A stretch of 64,000 nucleotides of DNA. Source: Campylobacter concisus. GTDB lineage: Bacteria; Campylobacterota; Campylobacteria; Campylobacterales; Campylobacteraceae. Below, in pieces: positions 19,454 to 29,125 of the stretch. The stretch is from the NCBI RefSeq assembly GCF_015229955.1, contig NZ_JAAKYZ010000001.1, positions 248,001 to 312,000 on the forward strand, given 5' to 3'. Position 1 is the stretch's first letter, and every line of letters starts with the position of its first letter. The notes under the pieces are model-generated. The model saw only the letters and a list, made by a program, of their open reading frames with translations. It was not told where the DNA came from and did no database searches. Position numbers and translations under genes: made by a program.

Positions 19454-19933
19454 ATGGATAAGAAGCTAAAAATAATGGTTATCCAAGGCCCAAATATCAA
19501 CATGCTTGGCGCTAGAGAGCCAGGAATTTACGGCGTTATGAAGATGGAGGATATCCACTCTCAAATGAAGATCGTTGCTGATCAAAATGACGTTGAGATC
19601 GAGTTTTTTCAAAGCAACCTTGAGGGCGAGCTAGTCGATAAGATCCAAGAGTGCTTGGGCGATGCTGATGGCATTATCATAAACCCAGCCGCTTACACTC
19701 ACACTTCTATTGCTATCCGTGACGCGCTAAGTGCGGTTGCGCTGCCAGTTATCGAGGTGCATATCAGCAACGTTTATAGAAGAGAAGAGTTCCGCCACAA
19801 AAGCCTCATCGCACCAGTTGCAGCAGGCCAGATCGTGGGCTTTGGACCAGTTGGCTATCATTTGGCAATGATAGGTATGCTTCAAATTTTTGAGCAAATT
19901 AAAGCAGTAAGAGCAAATCAAAAAGCACAATGA
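19454..19933 (+). CDS. aroQ: 3-dehydroquinate dehydratase, type II
   Basis: A 159-aa type II dehydroquinase (dodecameric family) that makes 3-dehydroshikimate. Visible are the N-terminal [18 protein letters not shown] with the catalytic Arg/Tyr, the [12 protein letters not shown] loop and [17 protein letters not shown] with the active-site His. It starts with ATG after AAAGGAGTG and overlaps the next gene by 4 bp. Confidence 0.97.
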   Translation: MDKKLKIMVIQGPNINMLGAREPGIYGVMKMEDIHSQMKIVADQNDVEIEFFQSNLEGELVDKIQECLGDADGIIINPAAYTHTSIAIRDALSAVALPVIEVHISNVYRREEFRHKSLIAPVAAGQIVGFGPVGYHLAMIGMLQIFEQIKAVRANQKAQ

Positions 19934-20955
19934 ATTTCATCTTAAAGGACGAAAACGCCGTATTTTACGAGTGCGGTTATAGCTGCGATAATGAGTTTTT
20001 GCTATGCCTTGATGGCGTAAAATACTTTTTCACGGATGCGAGGTATTATTTCGAGGCAAAAAGCTGCGTAAATGCTGGCGTAGTCGTTCTTTTAGCACAG
20101 AGAAATTTAATAAGCGAGGTTAGGGCGTTTTTAAGAAAGATGAAGCCAAGCAGCCTTGTTTTTAACCCTGATGAGCTAAGTCTAAGCGAATTTAACGCAC
20201 TTAGCAAGGGATTTAAGATAAATTTCAAGCCAAAGGCAAATTTCTCCAGGTTAAAGAGAATTTGCAAAAGTGAAGATGAGATAAAAATTTTAAAAAAGGC
20301 TAGTGAATTTGGAGCTAAATGCTTTGATGAATTTGCTAAATTTGTGCGTGAAAATGGCGAAGGGATGAGCGAAAAAGAGCTTCATTTTAACGCCTCGCTC
20401 ATCTTTAGGCAAAAAAATGAACTAGGTCTTAGCTTTGATCCGATCGTAGCGATAAATGAAAATGCCGCAAAGGCACATGCGCTACCTGGGGATAAAATTT
20501 TAAAAAAGGGCGATTTGCTGCTACTTGACGCTGGGGTTAAATTTAAGCGTTACTGCTCTGATCGCACTAGAACTGCTTGCTTTGATGAAAATTTTAACTT
20601 CTCAAAGGAGCAAAAATTTAAAAACGCCAAGATGCAAGAAATTTATGAGATCGTAAAAGAGGCTCAGGCTGCTGCGATAAAGGTCGCTAGAGCTGGTGTT
20701 AGGGCGTGCGAGATAGACCTTGCAGCAAGAAACGTGATAGCAAAAGCTGGATATGAAAAGGCCTTTTTTCACTCGACAGGACACGGCGTGGGTGTCGATA
20801 TACACGAGCTTCCTGTCATCTCAGCAAGGAGCGAAACGCTCATAAAAGAGGGTATGGTCTTTAGCGTGGAGCCTGGAATTTATCTAGAAAATGAATTTGG
20901 TGTGCGCATCGAGGACGTGGTGGTCGCAAGAGAAGGTGGGTGCGAAATTTTATGA
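19930..20955 (+). CDS. pepP: M24 aminopeptidase P / Xaa-Pro peptidase
   Basis: A 341-aa pita-bread metallopeptidase. The N-terminal ~110 residues form the creatinase-type accessory domain; the metal ligands are seen in [43 protein letters not shown] and GVRIEDVVV. It removes N-terminal residues before proline or cleaves X-Pro dipeptides. It overlaps aroQ and folK by 4 bp each, in the flagellar/biosynthetic operon. Confidence 0.9.
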   Translation: MNFILKDENAVFYECGYSCDNEFLLCLDGVKYFFTDARYYFEAKSCVNAGVVVLLAQRNLISEVRAFLRKMKPSSLVFNPDELSLSEFNALSKGFKINFKPKANFSRLKRICKSEDEIKILKKASEFGAKCFDEFAKFVRENGEGMSEKELHFNASLIFRQKNELGLSFDPIVAINENAAKAHALPGDKILKKGDLLLLDAGVKFKRYCSDRTRTACFDENFNFSKEQKFKNAKMQEIYEIVKEAQAAAIKVARAGVRACEIDLAARNVIAKAGYEKAFFHSTGHGVGVDIHELPVISARSETLIKEGMVFSVEPGIYLENEFGVRIEDVVVAREGGCEIL

Positions 20956-21428
20956 GGCTAGCTGGAGCAAGAAAGATTGTAAAAAGCCGTTTTTGCCCTA
21001 GTTTTTTTCAAAAAAGAGATGAGTTTAAGTATGAGGCGCTAGTTGGCATGGGTGGCAACATCGGTGATAGCGCAAAGAGGTTTGATAAATTTATAAGAGC
21101 AGTTAGTGAAGATAGGCGTTTTCACGTAGTTGAAGTCTCGCCGATCCTTATAAATGCGGCGTTTGGTTATGAAGCGCAGGATGATTTTAGTAACGCTGTT
21201 ATAAATTTACAAACCTCTATGAGCCCTAGAAATTTACTAAAAATTTTAGGGCATTATGAGAGTAAATTTAAGCGCGTGAGGACATTTAAAAATGCGCCAC
21301 GCACGCTTGATTTGGACATTTTGTATTTTAGTAAAAAAGTCTATAAGACGCCGCGCCTTATCGTCCCGCACCCAGGAGCTGATAAGAGGTTTAGCGTGAT
21401 CGTGCCACTAGGGCTTATGAGAGGTTAA
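20952..21428 (+). CDS. folK: 2-amino-4-hydroxy-6-hydroxymethyldihydropteridine pyrophosphokinase
   Basis: A 158-aa HPPK of folate synthesis. Signatures GMGGNIGDSAKRF (N-terminal) and RTLDLDILYF (Mg-binding Asp pair) are present. An upstream in-frame GTG at 20940 exists, but the ATG at 20952 overlaps the pepP stop as ATGA and is the more likely start. It leads directly into flhF, an arrangement I recall from C. jejuni. Confidence 0.93.
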   Translation: MRLAGARKIVKSRFCPSFFQKRDEFKYEALVGMGGNIGDSAKRFDKFIRAVSEDRRFHVVEVSPILINAAFGYEAQDDFSNAVINLQTSMSPRNLLKILGHYESKFKRVRTFKNAPRTLDLDILYFSKKVYKTPRLIVPHPGADKRFSVIVPLGLMRG

Positions 21429-21438
21429 AAGGATATAA

Positions 21439-22806
21439 ATGGCTACAAAATTTCATACTTTTACGGGCGAGAGCACCATTGAGGCCTTGAAAAAGGCTCA
21501 AGAAACGTGCGGTGAAAAAGCCATACTTGTTACAACAAAGCAAATTCAAGCCAAAACGATAAATAAAAAGCCGCTTTATGAAATTTTAGTAAGCGTCGAA
21601 GAAGACGACGTGAAGCAACCCCCAAAACCAAATACAAAAGCCATAAATTATGAAAATGCCTACTCTAAATTTAATAAAAACTATGAGCCTACTAAGCCAA
21701 AATTTGAGATAAAAGAAGAGCCGGCTAAATTTGAGGCAAAGACAGCATCACCCGAGCCTTACGATCCAAACGAGAGCGTGCTTTTAAATATCTCAGCTGC
21801 TGCAAAAGAGATAAGCACGATCGCAAATGTAAATATCGATGACGTCAAAGATAAAGAGTCAAGCATACCAAACGGTATGAATAAAAAAATAGACGATGTG
21901 GCAAAGCAAGTAAGCGTGCTAAGCGAGAAAATAGGGCTCATAACTGACATGATCTGGGACGAGAAAGCCCCAAATCGCAATAATCTTGCGATCCCGCCAG
22001 AGTTTGCTAGCATCTACAAGCTCGCAAAACAAAGCGGCATGAAAGAGGAGCATTTAGAGGCTATCATGCAAACGACGCTTGAAAATTTACCAGTTTCGAT
22101 GAAGAGCAATCCAACTGCTGTAAAGAGATATTTCTACTCACTTTTACGCAATATGCTACCTTGCAGAAAAGAGCCAAGCGATAAAAAACAACGTATCATG
22201 ATGCTAGTTGGTCCAACTGGAGTTGGTAAGACGACGACTCTTGCAAAGCTAGCTGCTCGTTTTGCTTACGGCAATGAAAAGCGCTATAAAACAGGTATCA
22301 TCACGCTTGATACATATCGTATTGGAGCGGTTGAGCAGCTATTTCAATACGCTAAAATGATGAAGCTACCTATTCTAGATGTTATCGAGATAGATGACTT
22401 TCAAAATGCTATCAAACAGCTTAATTATTGTGATGTGATACTTATTGATACGACTGGAAATTCGCAGTATGACAAAGAAAAGCTTGAAAGGCTTGATAAA
22501 TTTTTAAAGCATAGCGGTGCAAAGATCGATGTAAATTTAGTCCTCTCAGCTGGCTCAAAGGTTGAAGATCTAATAGAAATTTATAATGGGTTTTCATTTT
22601 TGGACATCGACACACTTATAATAACCAAATTCGATGAGACAAAAATTTTTGGCAATGTCTTTTCGCTGATATATGAAACAAATACGCCAGTTAGCTACTT
22701 TAGCGTGGGCCAAGAGGTGCCTGATGATCTTGTGGAGGCAAAGAGCGAATTTTTAGTAGAGTGCGTGTTTGACGGCTTTACAAAGCAAAAGGCTAGCGAT
22801 GAATAA
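21439..22806 (+). CDS. flhF: Flagellar biosynthesis regulator FlhF (SRP-type GTPase)
   Basis: A 455-aa protein with a basic/disordered B domain (residues ~1-150), an N domain, and an SRP-family GTPase G domain. The P-loop is LVGPTGVGKTTTLAKLAAR at residues ~255-273, then TLDTYRIGAVEQL and the G3-type DTTGNSQYD (usually DTAGRS). FlhF positions polar flagella and, in C. jejuni, is needed for sigma-54-dependent flagellar gene expression. It is followed by flhG with a short overlap. Confidence 0.95.
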   Translation: MATKFHTFTGESTIEALKKAQETCGEKAILVTTKQIQAKTINKKPLYEILVSVEEDDVKQPPKPNTKAINYENAYSKFNKNYEPTKPKFEIKEEPAKFEAKTASPEPYDPNESVLLNISAAAKEISTIANVNIDDVKDKESSIPNGMNKKIDDVAKQVSVLSEKIGLITDMIWDEKAPNRNNLAIPPEFASIYKLAKQSGMKEEHLEAIMQTTLENLPVSMKSNPTAVKRYFYSLLRNMLPCRKEPSDKKQRIMMLVGPTGVGKTTTLAKLAARFAYGNEKRYKTGIITLDTYRIGAVEQLFQYAKMMKLPILDVIEIDDFQNAIKQLNYCDVILIDTTGNSQYDKEKLERLDKFLKHSGAKIDVNLVLSAGSKVEDLIEIYNGFSFLDIDTLIITKFDETKIFGNVFSLIYETNTPVSYFSVGQEVPDDLVEAKSEFLVECVFDGFTKQKASDE

Positions 22807-23665
22807 TCAAGCGCAAAAATTACAAAATTTAGTCCAGTCTCAAACTAAGAGTAAAAATACGCATTTTATTGCGATTACTAGCGGTAAAGGCGGCGTTGGC
22901 AAGAGTACGATAAGTGCAAATTTAGCAAATGTTTTATCAAAAAATGGTTACAAAGTAGGGCTTTTTGATGCTGATATCGGCCTTGCAAACCTTGATGTCA
23001 TCTTAAATGTAAAAATGGATAAAAATTTACTTCATGTGCTAAAAGGCGAGTGCAGCCTAAAAGACATCTTGATACCTATAAATAAAAATTTGATCCTCAT
23101 CCCTGGCGAAAGCGGTGATGAAATTTTAAAATTTAACAATCAATTTTTATTTGAGAGGTTTTTGGATGAGGCGAGCGAGCTTGATGAGCTTGATTTTTTG
23201 ATTATTGACACCGGAGCTGGCATAGGTGGTAGCACGCAGCTGTTTTTAGAAGCGGCTGATGAGGTTGTAGTGGTGACCGTGCCTGATCCTGCGGCGATAA
23301 CTGATGCATACGCTGTCATAAAGATCGTCTCAAGGTTTAAAAATAGCGAGCTTTTGCTTTTAAATATGGTAAAAAATGAGGCAGAGGCAACTAGAATTTA
23401 TGAAAATATCAAACGCGTTGCTAATGCAAATATCGGGCCTAGCTTAAATTTAGAGCTTATAGGATTTGTAGCTTCTGATAAGAATGTTTCAAGAAGTATA
23501 AAGCAACGAACGCTTTTTACAGACGATGCTGCTTATGCTGAGCCTAGTGCTCAGATAAAACAAATAGCTTCGAATTTGCTTTATAGGTTGGAACGAAAAG
23601 TGCTTGACGATGAGCAAAGCAGGAGCTTTGGGGGCTTCTTTAAGCGTTTGATAGAACAATTTTGA
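22799..23665 (+). CDS. flhG: Flagellar number regulator FlhG (MinD-like ATPase)
   Basis: A 288-aa MinD/ParA-type ATPase. The deviant Walker A motif is TSGKGGVGKSTISANLANVL near residue 26, with GLFDADIGLANLD and the Walker B-like LIIDTGAGI. It controls flagellar number, acting on FlhF. An in-frame TTG 30 nt upstream is possible, but the ATG at 22799 gives the expected N terminus and overlaps the flhF end by 8 bp. Confidence 0.95.
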   Translation: MNNQAQKLQNLVQSQTKSKNTHFIAITSGKGGVGKSTISANLANVLSKNGYKVGLFDADIGLANLDVILNVKMDKNLLHVLKGECSLKDILIPINKNLILIPGESGDEILKFNNQFLFERFLDEASELDELDFLIIDTGAGIGGSTQLFLEAADEVVVVTVPDPAAITDAYAVIKIVSRFKNSELLLLNMVKNEAEATRIYENIKRVANANIGPSLNLELIGFVASDKNVSRSIKQRTLFTDDAAYAEPSAQIKQIASNLLYRLERKVLDDEQSRSFGGFFKRLIEQF

Positions 23666-23678
23666 TGGAGATTGAGCT

Positions 23679-24023
23679 TTGCGTGCAGAAAATTTTATAG
23701 CATTTTTTACGGTTTGTGGTTTTTTTGTAGGTATAGTTTTTACCTTGCTAAAGGTGAGTGAGCCTATCGAAATGCTTGTTTATACACTAGTTATTACTTT
23801 GTTTTTTTATCTTATAATTCACATTGTTATAATGAACTACATCGATGTGAAAAGGGCTTTAACTAAAATTTTTGACAAACAAAAACACGAAGAGATCGCA
23901 GACTATCTCATCTCTGAGCTAAATACTAGAGAAAAGCGTATGGAAAATATAATGGTAAAAATGACTGCTGAAAATTTTGATTCTGGTAAACGAAATGCAC
24001 GAGTTAAAGCAAAAGCAGCTTAA
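23679..24023 (+). CDS. Small membrane protein between flhG and fliA
   Basis: A 114-aa protein starting with TTG, with two hydrophobic segments (residues ~5-25 and ~33-52) and a charged cytoplasmic tail (DVKRALTKIFDKQKHEE). Orthologues sit between flhG and fliA in Campylobacter (Cj0062c as I recall), which points to a flagellar or cell-pole role, but no function is known to me. Its end overlaps fliA by 29 bp. Confidence 0.8.
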   Translation: MRAENFIAFFTVCGFFVGIVFTLLKVSEPIEMLVYTLVITLFFYLIIHIVIMNYIDVKRALTKIFDKQKHEEIADYLISELNTREKRMENIMVKMTAENFDSGKRNARVKAKAA

Positions 24024-24699
24024 CGCTTATAAAAACACGATAAAAAAGGAACAAGACGAAATCGTCTTAAAATATATGCCAGCACTGCGTGCAATGGCGT
24101 TTAGGCTTAAAGAGAGGTTGCCATCAAGCATAGATACAAACGACCTAATAAGCATTGGTGTTGAAGAGATGATAAAGCTTAGCAGGAAGTATGACAAGGA
24201 GCAAAATGACTCTTTTTGGGGTTATGGCAAAAAGAGAATTTATGGCTCTATGCTTGATTATCTAAGGACGCTTGATGTTGTCAGTAGAAGCGATAGAAAA
24301 CTCGTAAAGAGCATAAATAGTGAGATAGATAACTATTTTAATGAATTTGAAGAAGAGCCAAGTGATGAGTATTTGGCCGAAAAGCTTAATGAAGATATTG
24401 AGAAGATAAGAGAGGCAAGAGGCGTTAGCGGTATCATTACTATTTTGCCAATAGACGAGCAAATGGAGCTAATTGGTCAAAATGATGTCGAGAAAAGCAT
24501 TGAGAGAGAGGATCTCATTTTAAAAATAGAAGAAGCTTTAAAAGATTTTGACGAAAGAGATCAGATGTTGGTTCAGCTTTATTATTATGAAGAGCTAAAT
24601 TTAAAAGAGATAAGCCAGATCATGAATATCAGCGAGAGTAGAATTTCACAAATTCATAAACGTTTGCTTGATCGTATTAGGCGTAGCTTGGGGGTTTAA
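23995..24699 (+). CDS. fliA: Flagellar sigma factor sigma-28
   Basis: A 234-aa sigma-70-family factor with region 2 (LPSSIDTNDLISIGVEEMIKL ... GYGKKRIYGSMLDYLR), region 3 and region 4 helix-turn-helix (LNLKEISQIMNISESRISQIHKR). It directs late flagellar genes such as flaA. The ATG at 23995 is preferred to a TTG at 23977 in the same frame. The stop overlaps the fliM start by one base. Confidence 0.95.
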   Translation: MHELKQKQLNAYKNTIKKEQDEIVLKYMPALRAMAFRLKERLPSSIDTNDLISIGVEEMIKLSRKYDKEQNDSFWGYGKKRIYGSMLDYLRTLDVVSRSDRKLVKSINSEIDNYFNEFEEEPSDEYLAEKLNEDIEKIREARGVSGIITILPIDEQMELIGQNDVEKSIEREDLILKIEEALKDFDERDQMLVQLYYYEELNLKEISQIMNISESRISQIHKRLLDRIRRSLGV

Positions 24700-25802
24700 T
24701 GGCTGATATTTTAAGTCAAGAAGAGATAGACGCGCTACTTGAAGTTGTCGATGAAGACGGCGATACGAGTAATATCGAGGTCGAAGAGAGATCGCAAGGC
24801 GAACAAAAACAGATTATTATTTATGATTTTAAGCGTCCAAACCGCGTTAGTAAAGAGCAACTCCGTGCGATAAAAGGCATTCATGATAAGCTTGCTAGAA
24901 ATTTAGCTAGTCAAATTTCTAGTGTTATGAGAAGTATCGTCGAGATCAGACTTCACAGTGTTGATCAAATGACTTATGGCGAATTTTTGATGAGTTTGCC
25001 AAGCCCAACTAGTTTCAATGTATTTTCTATAAAGCCGCTTGATGGAAACTGTGTTTTGGAGATAAATCCAAGCATTGCTTTTCCGATGATAGATCGTTTG
25101 CTTGGCGGAACTGGTGAAAATTTTGAAGCAAATAGAGAGCTAACCGACATCGAAGTAAATTTGCTTGATGCGGTGCTTAGAATGATCATGCAGCGTCTAA
25201 AAGAGAGCTGGTCGATGATAACTGATATGTATCCAAATGTGGAAGCTAAAGAGAGCAGTCCAAATGTCGTACAGATCGTCTCTCAAAACGAGATCGTCAT
25301 CATGGTCGTTATGGAGATCATAGTTGGTGGCTCAAGCGGTATGATAAATTTATGCTATCCAGTCATCTACCTTGAACCGATACTCTCACGCCTTGCAAAC
25401 AGGGACATTATGCTTGGCGAAACAAGTGCAAAAAAAAGTAGAAACAAAGAGCTAAAAACACTTATCGGACGAGCAGAAATTTTATATGAAGCCATACTTG
25501 GCAAATCGATCATCAGCGTAAATGAGTTTTTAAATTTAAAAGAAGGCGATATTTTAAGGCTTGATAGAGGAGCTGATGATAAGGCGATCGTTTGTATCGA
25601 TAAAAAAGAAGTTTTCTTAGCTGAAGTTGGGCTTCATAGATTTAGAAAATCTATAAGGATTGAGCAATTAATACGCTCTGATAAAGACGAGATCAAAAAT
25701 ATCTTAGAAAAATACGAAGAAGAGCGAAAAGCAAAGCTGATGGCGTATGAAGCTAATGAGCGCAAAATGGAAGAAGAAGAGGACGACGAAGATGATGAAT
25801 GA
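24699..25802 (+). CDS. fliM: Flagellar motor switch protein FliM
   Basis: A 367-aa switch protein. The N-terminal LSQEEIDALLEV is the CheY-P binding peptide; a middle CheC-like domain follows (RLLGGTGENF), and the C-terminal ~80 residues form the FliN-like SpoA domain (FLNLKEGDILRL). The tail is strongly acidic (EEEDDEDDE). It forms the C-ring with FliG and FliN/FliY, and is followed by fliY, overlapping by 8 bp. Confidence 0.96.
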   Translation: MADILSQEEIDALLEVVDEDGDTSNIEVEERSQGEQKQIIIYDFKRPNRVSKEQLRAIKGIHDKLARNLASQISSVMRSIVEIRLHSVDQMTYGEFLMSLPSPTSFNVFSIKPLDGNCVLEINPSIAFPMIDRLLGGTGENFEANRELTDIEVNLLDAVLRMIMQRLKESWSMITDMYPNVEAKESSPNVVQIVSQNEIVIMVVMEIIVGGSSGMINLCYPVIYLEPILSRLANRDIMLGETSAKKSRNKELKTLIGRAEILYEAILGKSIISVNEFLNLKEGDILRLDRGADDKAIVCIDKKEVFLAEVGLHRFRKSIRIEQLIRSDKDEIKNILEKYEEERKAKLMAYEANERKMEEEEDDEDDE

Positions 25803-26640
25803 TTTTTTTAATATATTTTCTAATGAATTAAAAGCTACTATCGAAGGACTTACGGGCAGAGCTCCTGAGGTTGGTGAAAGAAATGAATTTGACGCACCAA
25901 CACAAAATGGCATAAAGCCGCCGGTAGTGATGGCCAATATCTCTTTAAGTGGTGATATCAATGCTAAAACAGAGATAGTATGCACTCCAGTTTTAATAAG
26001 TGCCATTAGCGAATGGATGATGGGCGAAGAGGAAATTTCAAAGAATGAAAATTTAGGCAGTGATGAGCTTGACGCCGCAAAAGAGATATTTTCAAATCTT
26101 TTTAGTGCTTTTAGTACATCTTTGGGTGCTCAAAAGGGCATGCCAAAGATAAATTTTGAAGTAATAAATGTAAATTTTTTAGATGAAAATTCTTCGCTTG
26201 ATTTTAGTGTTTATGAAAAGCTATTTTTATTTAATGTCAAAATCGAAGATCTAAGTGAGCATATCGGTTTTGCTTGCGATCATTCGCTGATGAAATTTTT
26301 TGAGCCAACAAAGACCGAAGCACCAGCTGCACCAGCGAGCACTCCTCACGTAGCTAAGGGCGATTTTAGCGCTGAAGAGATGAGAAATATCGGGCTTATA
26401 ATGGATGTTAGGCTACCTATTCGTGTTCGTATCGGCTCAAAAAGAATGCTTTTAAAAGATGTGCTTACCATGGATATTGGCTCAGTTATCGAGTTAAATC
26501 AATTAGCAAACGATCCGCTTGAAATTTTGATCGGTGATAAGGTTATAGCACTTGGCGAAGTGGTAATAATAGACGGAAACTTTGGCATCCAGATCACTCA
26601 GATAGGCTCAAAACGCGAGAGGCTTCAACAGTTAAAATAA
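25795..26640 (+). CDS. fliY: Flagellar motor switch protein FliY
   Basis: A 281-aa FliN-family switch protein: an N-terminal CheC/CheX-like region, an Ala/Pro-rich linker near residue 190, and a C-terminal SpoA domain (MDVRLPIRVRIGSKRMLLKDVL ... GEVVIIDGNFGIQI). The likely ATG is 25795 (or 25792), overlapping the fliM end; a start at 25747 would overlap far into fliM and has no site. Present in place of, or in addition to, FliN in Campylobacter. Confidence 0.94.
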   Translation: MNDFFNIFSNELKATIEGLTGRAPEVGERNEFDAPTQNGIKPPVVMANISLSGDINAKTEIVCTPVLISAISEWMMGEEEISKNENLGSDELDAAKEIFSNLFSAFSTSLGAQKGMPKINFEVINVNFLDENSSLDFSVYEKLFLFNVKIEDLSEHIGFACDHSLMKFFEPTKTEAPAAPASTPHVAKGDFSAEEMRNIGLIMDVRLPIRVRIGSKRMLLKDVLTMDIGSVIELNQLANDPLEILIGDKVIALGEVVIIDGNFGIQITQIGSKRERLQQLK

Positions 26641-27233
26641 TGAATAATGAATTAGTTAGTGATCTTTTAAATTTTCCAAACGTCTTAAAATATAAAAATA
26701 AAAATGTTACCTTCTTTGGCTCGGCTAGATTTGATGAAGAAAATTTCTACTGCAAAAAGGCTTATGAACTAGCTTATAAGCTAAACGAGCTAGGATATGC
26801 CATCTTAACTGGTGGCGGGGATGGTATAATGAGAGCCGCAAACAAGGGCGCGTTTGACAGTGCAAAGTCGCCAAGTATAGCCTTAAATGTGAGGCTTCCA
26901 TTTGAACAAAATACAAATCCTTACGTCACAGCAAAATATCTCTTTTCAAATTTAAGCCCAAGAAAATTTGCACTTACCGATCGTTCAGTCGCATTTGTCG
27001 TCTTTCCGGGCGGCTTTGGCACTCTTGATGAACTTTTTGAAATTTTAGTACTTGCTCAAGTTGGTAGCAAAAAAGTAAAAATTTTTCTTTTTGGGAGCGA
27101 GTTTTGGCAAGGGCTTGATGAGTTTATAAAAAATACACTAGTTAGCCAAAAAACAATAAAAAAAGAAGATATAAATTTATACAAAATCACCGATGATTTA
27201 GAGCTTATTGTAGATGAAATTTTGACTATTTAA
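26640..27233 (+). CDS. LOG family protein (putative cytokinin riboside phosphoribohydrolase)
   Basis: A 197-aa Rossmann-fold protein of the TIGR00730/LOG family. It has the N-terminal VTFFGSARF, the nucleotide loop LTGGGDGIMRAANKGAF and the defining motif PGGFGTLDELFE. Family members hydrolyse nucleoside monophosphates to free base and ribose-5-phosphate; they were formerly mislabelled lysine decarboxylase. It starts at the fliY stop (1-bp overlap). The bacterial role is not settled. Confidence 0.88.
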   Translation: MNNELVSDLLNFPNVLKYKNKNVTFFGSARFDEENFYCKKAYELAYKLNELGYAILTGGGDGIMRAANKGAFDSAKSPSIALNVRLPFEQNTNPYVTAKYLFSNLSPRKFALTDRSVAFVVFPGGFGTLDELFEILVLAQVGSKKVKIFLFGSEFWQGLDEFIKNTLVSQKTIKKEDINLYKITDDLELIVDEILTI

Positions 27234-27281
27234 AAATAAGATATAAAATATCCGCTTTTAAATTTCAAAGAGGTAAAAAAT

Positions 27282-28304
27282 ATGAAAATAATGGTCGCAA
27301 TGAGCGGTGGTGTAGATAGCACTATGACGGCTAAATTTCTGCAAGAAGCCGGTCATGAAGTGCAAGGTTGCTATATGATGCTACATCAAAAGCCAGGATA
27401 TCACGAAGAAAATATCAGGAAAGTAAAAAAAGTAGGCGAGTATCTTGGCATAAAGGTGCATATTTTGGATCTGCAGGATAAATTTAACGAGTTTGTCTAT
27501 GATCCTTTTGTGAAGCTCTATAAAGAGGGCAAGACGCCAAATCCTTGTGCTTTGTGCAATAAATTTATAAAACTGGGTGCGTTGCTTGATTTTGCAAAGG
27601 CAAATGGCTGTGAGAAGCTTGCTACTGGGCATTATGTGCAAGTTATTGATGGATTTATCACATGTGCAAAAGATCCTAGCAAGGATCAAAGCTACTTTTT
27701 AGCCCAAGTGCCAAAAGAGATATTAAAAGATGTTATTTTCCCGCTTGGGGATAAATTTAAAAAAGATATAAAAGAGCTTGCAAGAAGTGTAAAAGTGCTT
27801 GAAGAATTTGCTACGCAGGCAGAAAGTAGTGAAATTTGCTTTGTGGAAGATACTTATATCGAAGTTTTAAATAAGCATTACAATACAAATTTACCAGGAA
27901 ACGTAGTTGATAAAGACGGTAAAATAATCGGCCGTCACCAAGGCTATATGCACTATACTATCGGTAAGCGCCGTGGTTTTGAGGTTTTTGGTGCTCATGA
28001 GCCACATTTTGTTATAAAGATAAATGCCGATAAAAACGAGATCGTTGTAGGAACAAAAGATGACTTAGCTCAAAAGGTAGTCGAGCTTGAAAACGTAAAT
28101 TTATTTATAGATAAAGATAAATTTGAGTGCGAAACTAAGATAAGATATAGAAGCCCTAAACTTGATGCTTTTGTTGAGGTTGATAAAGAGAATAAAACAG
28201 CGAAACTAACGCTAAATCAAAATGCACTTGGTGTGGCACAAGGTCAGCTTTGTGTTATGTATGATGGCGATAAGGTTATTGCAAGTGGATTTATAAAAGG
28301 CTAG
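27282..28304 (+). CDS. mnmA: tRNA-specific 2-thiouridylase MnmA
   Basis: A 340-aa PP-loop enzyme that thiolates U34 of tRNA-Lys, -Glu and -Gln. The PP-loop is [10 protein letters not shown] at the N terminus; the catalytic cysteines are in [12 protein letters not shown] and SSEICFVED. Slightly shorter than the E. coli enzyme, as usual for the Campylobacter form. The ATG follows AAAGAGG. It is the last chromosomal protein gene before the tRNA-Asn island. Confidence 0.95.
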   Translation: MKIMVAMSGGVDSTMTAKFLQEAGHEVQGCYMMLHQKPGYHEENIRKVKKVGEYLGIKVHILDLQDKFNEFVYDPFVKLYKEGKTPNPCALCNKFIKLGALLDFAKANGCEKLATGHYVQVIDGFITCAKDPSKDQSYFLAQVPKEILKDVIFPLGDKFKKDIKELARSVKVLEEFATQAESSEICFVEDTYIEVLNKHYNTNLPGNVVDKDGKIIGRHQGYMHYTIGKRRGFEVFGAHEPHFVIKINADKNEIVVGTKDDLAQKVVELENVNLFIDKDKFECETKIRYRSPKLDAFVEVDKENKTAKLTLNQNALGVAQGQLCVMYDGDKVIASGFIKG

Positions 28305-28368
28305 TTTTAGCCTTTTATAAAAATTTATTGGACTCTGCGTAATTTTTTATAAATTAAGCTAAAATTTA

Positions 28369-28397
28369 TTGACAAAACATATCTTTTCGTCTATAAT
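28369..28397 (+). promoter_or_regulatory. Promoter of tRNA-Asn
   Basis: A consensus sigma-70 promoter: TTGACA at 28369-28374, exactly 17 nt spacer, TATAAT at 28392-28397, about 20 bp before the tRNA 5' end. Confidence 0.85.
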
Positions 28398-28416
28398 ACG
28401 AGCTCTTTTGAAGTGT

Positions 28417-28491
<75 letters not shown>

Positions 28492-28516
<25 letters not shown>

Positions 28517-28824
28517 CCCCGATTTTTACAATGTTTCAAGAGCTTTAAGTTTTCTTAGTTTTATAAAATTTGTTTCCTATTTGTTCCCGAAATTTTTTAA
28601 TATTCCAATTTCTCGCCATGTTTTCTAAGTCAATCTAAGATGCTTTATTTTTGTTTTTAAAAACAAGAAAACATTTTTTATCCTAAATTACTCTAAAATA
28701 CCCTAAGGAATCATAGGGTATTAAAAATTTTTCAAAAACTATCCAAAAACTACTCAAAATAGCAAGAGTAAATGAAAAGTACATATAATTAGTTATATAA
28801 GAATAAGCATAAGGAGAAAATGGG
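28492..28824. other. Left inner end of the island (non-coding)
   Basis: No gene seen. It includes the end of attL, a segment TTGTTCCCGAAATTT near 28580-28595 that recurs near the other end beside the integrase start (about 47275-47292), and direct or inverted copies of an ACTCTAAAATACCCT-like motif around 28688-28704. These look like integrase arm-binding sites. The A-rich end holds the promoter of the excisionase-like gene. Confidence 0.5.
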
Positions 28825-29067
28825 ATGCTTAACGAACTATATAACGATGTAGAGTACAAAACGCTTCTTGAGCACATATCTAGCCAATATAAAGGAAAGG
28901 TAGTTCTAGACAGAAAGCAAACCGCAGGGGTTCTTGGCATCGGCGTATCTACTCTTGATCTTCGTATATCGCAGGGCAGAGATATTCCGCGTTATATAAA
29001 GATGGGAGATGCAAAGAATTCTCGCATAGCGTTTGCGATAACGGACATTGCGACTTATATTTTTTAA
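28825..29067 (+). CDS. Small helix-turn-helix protein, excisionase/AlpA-like
   Basis: An 80-aa protein. Residues ~30-78 form a winged-helix/excisionase-type pattern: DRKQTAGVLGIGVSTLDLRI (helix-turn-helix), then G-x-x-IPRYIKMGD and a strand-helix ending RIAFAITDIATYI. AAGGAG lies 8 bp before the ATG. Its place next to attL, opposite the integrase at attR, suggests a recombination directionality factor or a regulator of the element. Confidence 0.65.
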   Translation: MLNELYNDVEYKTLLEHISSQYKGKVVLDRKQTAGVLGIGVSTLDLRISQGRDIPRYIKMGDAKNSRIAFAITDIATYIF

Positions 29068-29125
29068 AAAAGGGTTAAAACATGCTCTTAATTTCTATAG
29101 TAGATAATAAAGAAAAGGACTAAAA

